A stretch of DNA of 8,747 nucleotides, taken from the NCBI GenBank assembly GCA_023264475.1, contig JAHFMA010000020.1, positions 1 through 8,747 on the forward strand, in the 5' to 3' direction. Under the pieces are notes generated by a model. That model was not told where the DNA came from. It was given only the letters and a program-made list of their open reading frames with translations, and did not search any database. A program made the position numbers and the translations under genes. The DNA is from Candidatus Parcubacteria bacterium (GTDB lineage Bacteria > Patescibacteriota > Minisyncoccia > Phycocordibacterales > PALSA-1337). This document shows positions 4,187 through 8,747 of this stretch, one piece after another; position 1 is the stretch's first letter; each line of letters begins with the position of its first letter.

Positions 4187-5866
4187 CTACAAGTGTTCCA
4201 CTTCCGCCGGCGGTACCTGGGTCTTCCAGATCTTGCGATGCAGGACGCGCCAGACTTCGGCGAGCTCTTTGTTCTGGAGGATGATCAGGGTGATGACGAG
4301 GACCACCAGGCCGATGAGGGCCGAGGCGAAGCCTTGCATGAATATGCCCCAGACCTTGGTAAGCGGAAATATTCCGGCGAATATCTGCAATGACAGATAA
4401 GATGCGTACCCCATGATGACCGAGGCCGCAAAGCTATGGAAGAGCGTGGCGAGGACCGGCTTGCTGAAGCCGCGATACATGCGCTCGAAGGTCACCCAGT
4501 GCAGGATCGTATTGAGGATCACGCCGATCGTATAGGCCAGAGCTAGGATGAGCACGCTGCCGCCTCCCTGCTTGCCGGTCTTCAAGAGATCCTCGAGGAA
4601 ATAATGGAAGAACGGCATGGTGTAGTAGATCTTCCAGAATAGGAACCCCAGAGCCACGATCGTGCCGGAAGAGATGAGATTGATGAGGAACGGCTTGGAG
4701 GTCTTGCCTTCGGCGTAGAAGGCGCGCACGAAGAGCACAATGAGGCTCTGCCCGATAGTCGAGACGGTGAAGAGCGCCAGCATGGCCGCCGTGAGGCGCG
4801 TATCAGCCCAGTCGAACTTGCCGGCCCCGAGGATAGTGCGCACGATCTGAGCGCGCAGGACTACGAACATGACCATGATCGGCATGGACCAGAAGATGAT
4901 GTGGCGCGCGGAAGCGATCATCTTCTCGAGGAATTCCTTGAGGTTCTTCTCGTAATAGAGGCGCGACAAGGTCGGGAAGACGGCCGAGGAATAGCTCGCG
5001 CCGATCAAAGTGAGCGGCACAGACTGGAGATTGAAGGCGAAATTGAACACGGAGATCGAGCCGGAAGCCATGAGCGAGGCCAGCGAGACCAGCACGAACG
5101 AAGCGATCTGGTTGGACGAGAGAGTGAATGTGCGCGGCAGAGAAGTGAGCACGATGGCGCGCACATCATGCCAACGGACCTTGAGGCTGAAGCGCGGCAG
5201 GAGCCCTTCGGAGACGATGAATGGCACTTGGATAGCCACATGCAAGAAGGCCCCTACGGCTACACCGATCGCCAACCCAGGAACGCCGAAGATCGGATAG
5301 CCGATGACGAGGCCAGCGATGATGCCGGCATTATAGAGGACCGGCGAAGCGGCATAGACCAGGAAACGGTGGCGCATCTGGGTCAGGCTGGAGAAGAGAT
5401 TGGATAGTCCTAGGAAAAAAGGCGACAAGAGCATGATCCTCATAGAGAAGATCAATTCCGGCAGGCCAGTATCGTTGGCGAAGCCCGGGATGACGCGCGG
5501 CACGAGCCATGGCGCGACGAAGTAAGCGATAGCGCTCACCACGATCATGGCGCCGAAGAAGACCGTGAAGATCCCGTCAGAGAAGACGCGCCCTTCTTCC
5601 TTACCCTTTTCGAAACGCTCGATGAAATAAGGCAAGAGGATCGACGCCGAGACCAGCGAGCCGACTGATACGAAGATCAGGTCCGGTATGCGGAAAGCCG
5701 CATAGTAGATGTCGAGGGTATGACCGGCGCCGAAGGTGAAGGCTAGGAGCTTGTCGCGGACCAGAGCGAGGACGAGCGAGAGCAGGGCGAAGATGCCGAG
5801 GAGATAGGCGGCCTCGTGCAGGCCGCGGATCTCCCTGCCGATCATATTGAACCAGCCCTTGACCAT
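4187..5866 (-). CDS. murJ: MurJ/MviN-family (MVF) lipid-linked precursor flippase
   Basis: A 559-residue polytopic membrane protein with about 14 hydrophobic segments and the MVF architecture: VRDKLLAFTFGAGHTLDIYYAAFRIPD (36-62), then a helix containing VSASILLPYF, and a second-half repeat with GSISVFNFAFNLQSVPLTLIG (269-289) and AVFPTLSRLYY. MurJ flips lipid II across the inner membrane for peptidoglycan synthesis. Aligned by eye to E. coli, R24 and D39 are kept (R37, D52), but R18, R52, D269 and R270 appear as L31, F65, F278 and N279. The substrate could therefore be bound differently or be another polyprenyl-linked glycan. The C-terminus (about 535-559) is charged. ATG 5866 lies 1 nt after the stop of the upstream ligase-like gene, implying an operon and probably translational coupling; M8 (5845) is an alternative start. 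Confidence 0.92.
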   Translation of the reverse strand: MVKGWFNMIGREIRGLHEAAYLLGIFALLSLVLALVRDKLLAFTFGAGHTLDIYYAAFRIPDLIFVSVGSLVSASILLPYFIERFEKGKEEGRVFSDGIFTVFFGAMIVVSAIAYFVAPWLVPRVIPGFANDTGLPELIFSMRIMLLSPFFLGLSNLFSSLTQMRHRFLVYAASPVLYNAGIIAGLVIGYPIFGVPGLAIGVAVGAFLHVAIQVPFIVSEGLLPRFSLKVRWHDVRAIVLTSLPRTFTLSSNQIASFVLVSLASLMASGSISVFNFAFNLQSVPLTLIGASYSSAVFPTLSRLYYEKNLKEFLEKMIASARHIIFWSMPIMVMFVVLRAQIVRTILGAGKFDWADTRLTAAMLALFTVSTIGQSLIVLFVRAFYAEGKTSKPFLINLISSGTIVALGFLFWKIYYTMPFFHYFLEDLLKTGKQGGGSVLILALAYTIGVILNTILHWVTFERMYRGFSKPVLATLFHSFAASVIMGYASYLSLQIFAGIFPLTKVWGIFMQGFASALIGLVVLVITLIILQNKELAEVWRVLHRKIWKTQVPPAEVEHL

Positions 5867-5867
5867 G

Positions 5868-8267
5868 CTAGCGGATCTTTTCTTTGACCGGCAGAGCGGA
5901 GCGCTTCTCCGGTGCCGTCGTCAAGGCAGGCTTGGCTCCAGAGAACAGCGAGCGTCCGGCGCGGAGGCTGGTCAGGATGGCCGAGATCTCTTGGTTGTCC
6001 GTATTCGTGGCGCCCAAACGCTCGAATTGAGCTATCGCTTCGGCGATACGGCCAAGGCGAGCGTAGGAGAGGCCCAGGAAGTATTGGGCGTTGGCATAGT
6101 CCGGCTGGAGCTTGACGGCCAAGGCCAGAGTGTCGGCGGCATCGGCATAAGCGGCATTGGTGTACTGGAAGAGCCCGAGCTGGAAGCGGAGCAATGGATC
6201 GTTGGGATTAAGCTTGACTGCGAATTGCGCGGCCGTGATGGCGTCAGGAAGATTGCCTTTGGCAGCCTCGATCTGCGAAAGCAAGAATACGGCATCGAGA
6301 TAATTATTCTTGACCTGGAGCGACGCGCCGACGGTCTGCAAGGCGTCATCGAGCTTGTTGTTGGATGCTTGGAAACGAGCAAGATTGACATAGATCGAGG
6401 GGTTGTACGGGTTGGCTCTGATCGCGGCGCCATAGGCGCCGACGCCTGTCTCATAGGCCTTGTCCATGCGCAAGCTGGCGGCTGCCTCGGCGACGCGGGC
6501 CACCGAGAGGAAGTTGTAGTAGTTGTCCTGATCTGCGGCGACAGCGCTCTGAGAATATTTGAAGGCCTGATTGACGAGGGCGCCTGCCTGGGCGGCGATG
6601 GCTGTGCTCGAGGCACCGGGAGAGGACGCTGTAGCGATCAGGGCCTTGGCTTGGCCCAAGGAGGCCTCCACCCTGCCCTGCCAATAGACATCTGCTGGAT
6701 TGAGAGCGAGAGCCATGCTAAAACGGCTGTCAGCCGCTACCGGATTGCCATCCGCTGTGAGCTCGCGCAGGCCTGATCCGAAGTAGGCCAACGCGGCGGC
6801 GCCCTTGAGGAACAAAATCATCCAGATCGCCGCGATAACGATCATGGCGATCATCACCAGGCGGAAAGCCTTGCCGCCGTCGCGCGCTGAGATGCTGAGC
6901 GGCTGAAGCCTGCCATAAGCGGCTGACGATCCTAGAGCTATGCCGGTCATGAGGAAAGCGAGGAAGAAGAGCGCGTGCGGCAAGACATAGATCATCGAGA
7001 CGACCCACAAGAATGACGCCGCGGCAAAAGACGACACGACTACGAAGCGAGCATACGGCTGTTCGGGTTCGATGATGCCGCCGTTCTCCCCTACAGCCGC
7101 CGAGCGTCCAACGAGGCCACGGAGCGACTTGTATGCGAGCAGACCGAAAAAGATGAAGAACATGGCCCAAGCTATGGCGCCGAGGATGCCCTGGGTCACT
7201 ACGAAGGTCGGGATGAGCCCGAAGCCTGAATTGAATTCGACGCTCCAAGCGTCGGTCGCATTGATGCCGACCGGCTTGTAGGCCAAGAATGCCTGAGTGA
7301 AGCGATTGGGGCCGGCACCGAGGAGCGGCGCGGACTTGAGCTCAGCCGCCGCGACATCCACGGTCATCTGCCACGGCAGGGAGAGCTCGGCGTAGCCGGC
7401 GCCGAGCTTGTCGACGAGCGGTGCGGCCAGCGACGGACCCTTCCAGGCAAAGATGGCGGCGATGGCGAAAGCGAAGAACGGCACCCAAGCTATTCGACGC
7501 AACCAGCCAACAGAGCCCGCGCCGGCTTCCCGGCCAGCGGATAGATACAAGGTCAAGCCGAGCATGACGAGCGCGGCGGCTTGCCAAACATATTGGCTAT
7601 TGATGACTATCGCCCCAAAGATAGCGGCCGCGAACAAGACCCAATAGAGGCGCTTGAAGAGCGGCGGCAGCGGCAGGATGAGGACCGCTGTAAGAGCGAT
7701 GATCGCAACGGTCATAGAGAATATTCCCAGACCATACCAATTGCCGAGGATCGTGGACGTCGCGGTACCGAGGACCCCTAGAGAAGCGAAGCCGGCGCCA
7801 AGAGCCAAGCGCAAACCTTGGAAGGCATAGAGCACGAAGAATGACCCGGCGATGCCGGTGTATATGATCATGGCATGGTCTACTCGGCGCGAGACCGCCA
7901 CGAAAGAGACAACCAGCGAGACGACCAAGAGAGCTATGAAGCTGCCAGCGCCGAGCTCGAATCCCTGTCCGAAGAATGATTTGAAGAAATGGCCGCTACC
8001 GAAGGAAGAGGCGATGATCGAGACGATCAGCAATGCGCCAGCCCAGACTATCTGCTTGGGAGGCAAGCTCAATGAACGCTCCTTGATCGCAAGGAGAGCA
8101 TAAAGCACAAAAGCCGTGAGAGTGCCCAGGGAGATGACGAGCGTCTTGGCGGCCTCAAGGACGAAGTATTGGCTAGGCCAGAAGGCTAAAGGTGCCAGGA
8201 TGGCCGTGACCAGGAGAGCATTGAAAGCGGAGGACTCCAGGCGTGAAGGGTGTTCTGATTGGTGCAT
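5868..8267 (-). CDS. O-antigen-ligase-like (Wzy_C) membrane protein with C-terminal TPR domain
   Basis: A 799-residue protein. Residues about 15-495 contain some 11-13 hydrophobic helices, with a large loop at about 280-345 before a helix at 347-380, as in WaaL/Wzy/PglL-type glycan ligases and polymerases. LLGAGPNRF (315-323) matches the family's LLGxGPgxF motif and EFNSGFGLIPTFVVTQGILG (344-363) the following conserved segment; the usual catalytic His region reads FNSG, so activity is uncertain. After the last helix (about 470-492) come an Ala-rich helical region and at least four TPRs (about 622-758), ending in a basic tail. Such proteins transfer or polymerise lipid-linked glycans at the outer face of the membrane, the TPRs likely binding a partner or acceptor. 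MurJ follows after 1 nt, so flippase and ligase are co-expressed. ATG 8267 is the first start after a strong promoter. Confidence 0.85.
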   Translation of the reverse strand: MHQSEHPSRLESSAFNALLVTAILAPLAFWPSQYFVLEAAKTLVISLGTLTAFVLYALLAIKERSLSLPPKQIVWAGALLIVSIIASSFGSGHFFKSFFGQGFELGAGSFIALLVVSLVVSFVAVSRRVDHAMIIYTGIAGSFFVLYAFQGLRLALGAGFASLGVLGTATSTILGNWYGLGIFSMTVAIIALTAVLILPLPPLFKRLYWVLFAAAIFGAIVINSQYVWQAAALVMLGLTLYLSAGREAGAGSVGWLRRIAWVPFFAFAIAAIFAWKGPSLAAPLVDKLGAGYAELSLPWQMTVDVAAAELKSAPLLGAGPNRFTQAFLAYKPVGINATDAWSVEFNSGFGLIPTFVVTQGILGAIAWAMFFIFFGLLAYKSLRGLVGRSAAVGENGGIIEPEQPYARFVVVSSFAAASFLWVVSMIYVLPHALFFLAFLMTGIALGSSAAYGRLQPLSISARDGGKAFRLVMIAMIVIAAIWMILFLKGAAALAYFGSGLRELTADGNPVAADSRFSMALALNPADVYWQGRVEASLGQAKALIATASSPGASSTAIAAQAGALVNQAFKYSQSAVAADQDNYYNFLSVARVAEAAASLRMDKAYETGVGAYGAAIRANPYNPSIYVNLARFQASNNKLDDALQTVGASLQVKNNYLDAVFLLSQIEAAKGNLPDAITAAQFAVKLNPNDPLLRFQLGLFQYTNAAYADAADTLALAVKLQPDYANAQYFLGLSYARLGRIAEAIAQFERLGATNTDNQEISAILTSLRAGRSLFSGAKPALTTAPEKRSALPVKEKIR

Positions 8268-8314
8268 GTTATTTGGTTCGTAAAGCTGTTAAAGCTCGCT
8301 TTGGCGTTCTGACT

Positions 8315-8344
8315 ATTATACCAACCTGCACCAGACGAGAACAA
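8315..8344 (-). promoter_or_regulatory. Promoter of the ligase-murJ operon
   Basis: On the minus strand a perfect TATAAT (8320 to 8315) is preceded by TGG, making an extended -10, with TTGTTC (8344 to 8339) at 18-nt spacing. Transcription from about 8308 gives a 41-nt leader before ATG 8267. The -35 is also the 3' end of the hairpin that follows rnpB, so terminator and promoter overlap. Confidence 0.7.
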
Positions 8345-8369
8345 GCGCTCCGGTGTGGAGCGCTTGTTC
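8339..8369 (-). terminator. Strong hairpin downstream of rnpB
   Basis: GAACAAGCGCTCC (8339-8351) and GGAGCGCTTGTTC (8357-8369) form a perfect 13-bp stem with a 5-nt loop, 6 nt beyond the 3' end of RNase P RNA. The downstream bases on the minus strand are only moderately U-rich (TTGTTCTCGTCT), so it may terminate imperfectly or mainly protect and define the rnpB 3' end. Confidence 0.65.
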
Positions 8370-8375
8370 ATGTTC

Positions 8376-8709
8376 GTCGCAGATAAGCCGAATTCTGTGC
8401 CATCCTTGCGGATGGCTAGCAACCATTTATCTAGGATGCATGTCGCCATGCATCTCCAGCGGTTCTCCGGCCTTGCGGCCGGCACGACCTTGCACCGAGG
8501 TAAGGATTTTGCCGTTGCACCTCCCGCGTTGCCGTGGGAGCTGATCCCGAAGGATCTCCCTGCTGTTTCCGGCAGAGACGTCTCTGTTCGCACCTCTCGG
8601 ATCACCCTGGCGGGCGTTACCCGCTACCCTGCTGCTCTGCCTTGCGGCGGAGCCGGAGTTCGGACTTTCCTCACGTGAGCTTGCGCTCGCGCGCGGTTGC
8701 TTGTGCGAC
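8376..8709 (-). ncRNA. rnpB: RNase P RNA, type A
   Basis: The catalytic RNA that matures tRNA 5' ends. On the minus strand the universal elements occur in order: GAGGAAAGTCC (8672-8662, P4 5' strand), an ACAGAGA segment (CR-III), TAGATAAATGGTTGC (CR-V) and ACAGAATTCGGCTTAT (8398-8383, P4 3' strand). The ends pair as helix P1, GTCGCA (8709-8704) with TGCGAC (8381-8376), with AAGC/GCTT as P2. A P12-like stem has a TTCG loop; P18 (8457-8434) has a GCGA loop and P19 (8416-8399) a GCAA loop. The P15-P17 region is very short, a CCGGCC-GCAA-GGCCGG hairpin (8482-8467), and I cannot place the usual GGU in L15. That agrees with the tRNA in this window lacking an encoded CCA. Length about 334 nt; exact ends are inferred from P1 and the promoter. 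Confidence 0.96.
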
Positions 8710-8716
8710 TGCCAGT

Positions 8717-8745
8717 AGAGTACCACGAATTTGGCGGTATGACAA
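8717..8745 (-). promoter_or_regulatory. Promoter of rnpB
   Basis: On the minus strand TTGTCA (8745 to 8740, five of six matches), a 17-nt spacer and TACTCT (8722 to 8717) preceded by TGG form an extended -10 promoter. The predicted start, 7 nt after the -10, is base 8709, exactly the first base of helix P1, which independently supports both the promoter and the RNA 5' end. Confidence 0.65.
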
Positions 8746-8747
8746 TC

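Noticed and set aside
5847..6776. 309-codon plus-strand frame opposite the ligase/TPR gene
   Set aside because: It is a shadow frame of the TPR-coding region with Gly, Arg and Glu-rich composition and no recognisable domain.
8186..8726. Several 60-140-codon frames across rnpB on both strands
   Set aside because: The region is RNase P RNA with conserved helices and promoter; the frames are chance openings in structured, GC-rich RNA.
1..8747. CRISPR array, transposase, phage or toxin-antitoxin genes
   Set aside because: No regularly spaced repeats were seen, and all long coding frames are accounted for by housekeeping or envelope genes.

Overview
The window looks like a chromosomal segment of a Patescibacteria (candidate phyla radiation) bacterium, most likely a relatively GC-rich Parcubacteria-type genome. 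This is inferred from short intergenic spaces, a Uxx-star-type small glutaredoxin, a MurJ-like flippase that lacks several arginines needed in E. coli MurJ, an O-antigen-ligase-like membrane protein fused to TPRs, tiny membrane ORFs, tRNA without encoded CCA, and genes without clear Shine-Dalgarno sequences. No 16S gene or ribosomal protein is present to fix the taxonomy.

Layout, left to right. Bases 1-891 (minus) hold a DedA-family membrane protein that continues off the left edge into what looks like a PAP2 phosphatase domain. A glutaredoxin gene (1002-1238, plus) is divergent from it. Between the glutaredoxin stop and a convergent tRNA-Gly(CCC) lies a compact nested inverted-repeat element with a bidirectional intrinsic terminator at its core. 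The tRNA sits 3 nt downstream of an FtsB/DivIC-like cell-division gene (1442-1837, minus) and probably shares its transcript. A symmetric -10 box separates that gene from a 37-codon membrane microprotein gene (1862-1975, plus), which ends 2 nt from the convergent lepA (1978-3798, minus).

A 388-bp AT-rich spacer (3799-4186) contains candidate lepA promoters and a striking 42-bp near-perfect palindrome. A two-gene operon follows on the minus strand: the 799-residue ligase/TPR protein (5868-8267), then the MurJ/MVF-family flippase (4187-5866), separated by 1 nt. It has its own extended -10 promoter. The right end is RNase P RNA (rnpB, minus, about 8376-8709) with a promoter whose predicted start falls on the first base of helix P1. 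A strong hairpin after rnpB overlaps the -35 of the ligase-murJ operon.

How they may work together: the flippase and ligase-like protein suggest export and attachment or polymerisation of a lipid-linked glycan. DedA-PAP2 proteins are associated with lipid-carrier handling and FtsB with septation, so much of the window concerns the envelope. lepA, tRNA-Gly and rnpB belong to translation and tRNA processing. Recurrent themes are TGn-extended -10 boxes, very short or absent 5' leaders, and regulatory elements packed into tiny gaps. I see no phage, transposase, CRISPR array or clear new defence system. The most unusual parts are the non-coding structures at 1234-1366, 1845-1852, 4122-4163 and 8339-8369, and the residue changes in MurJ.
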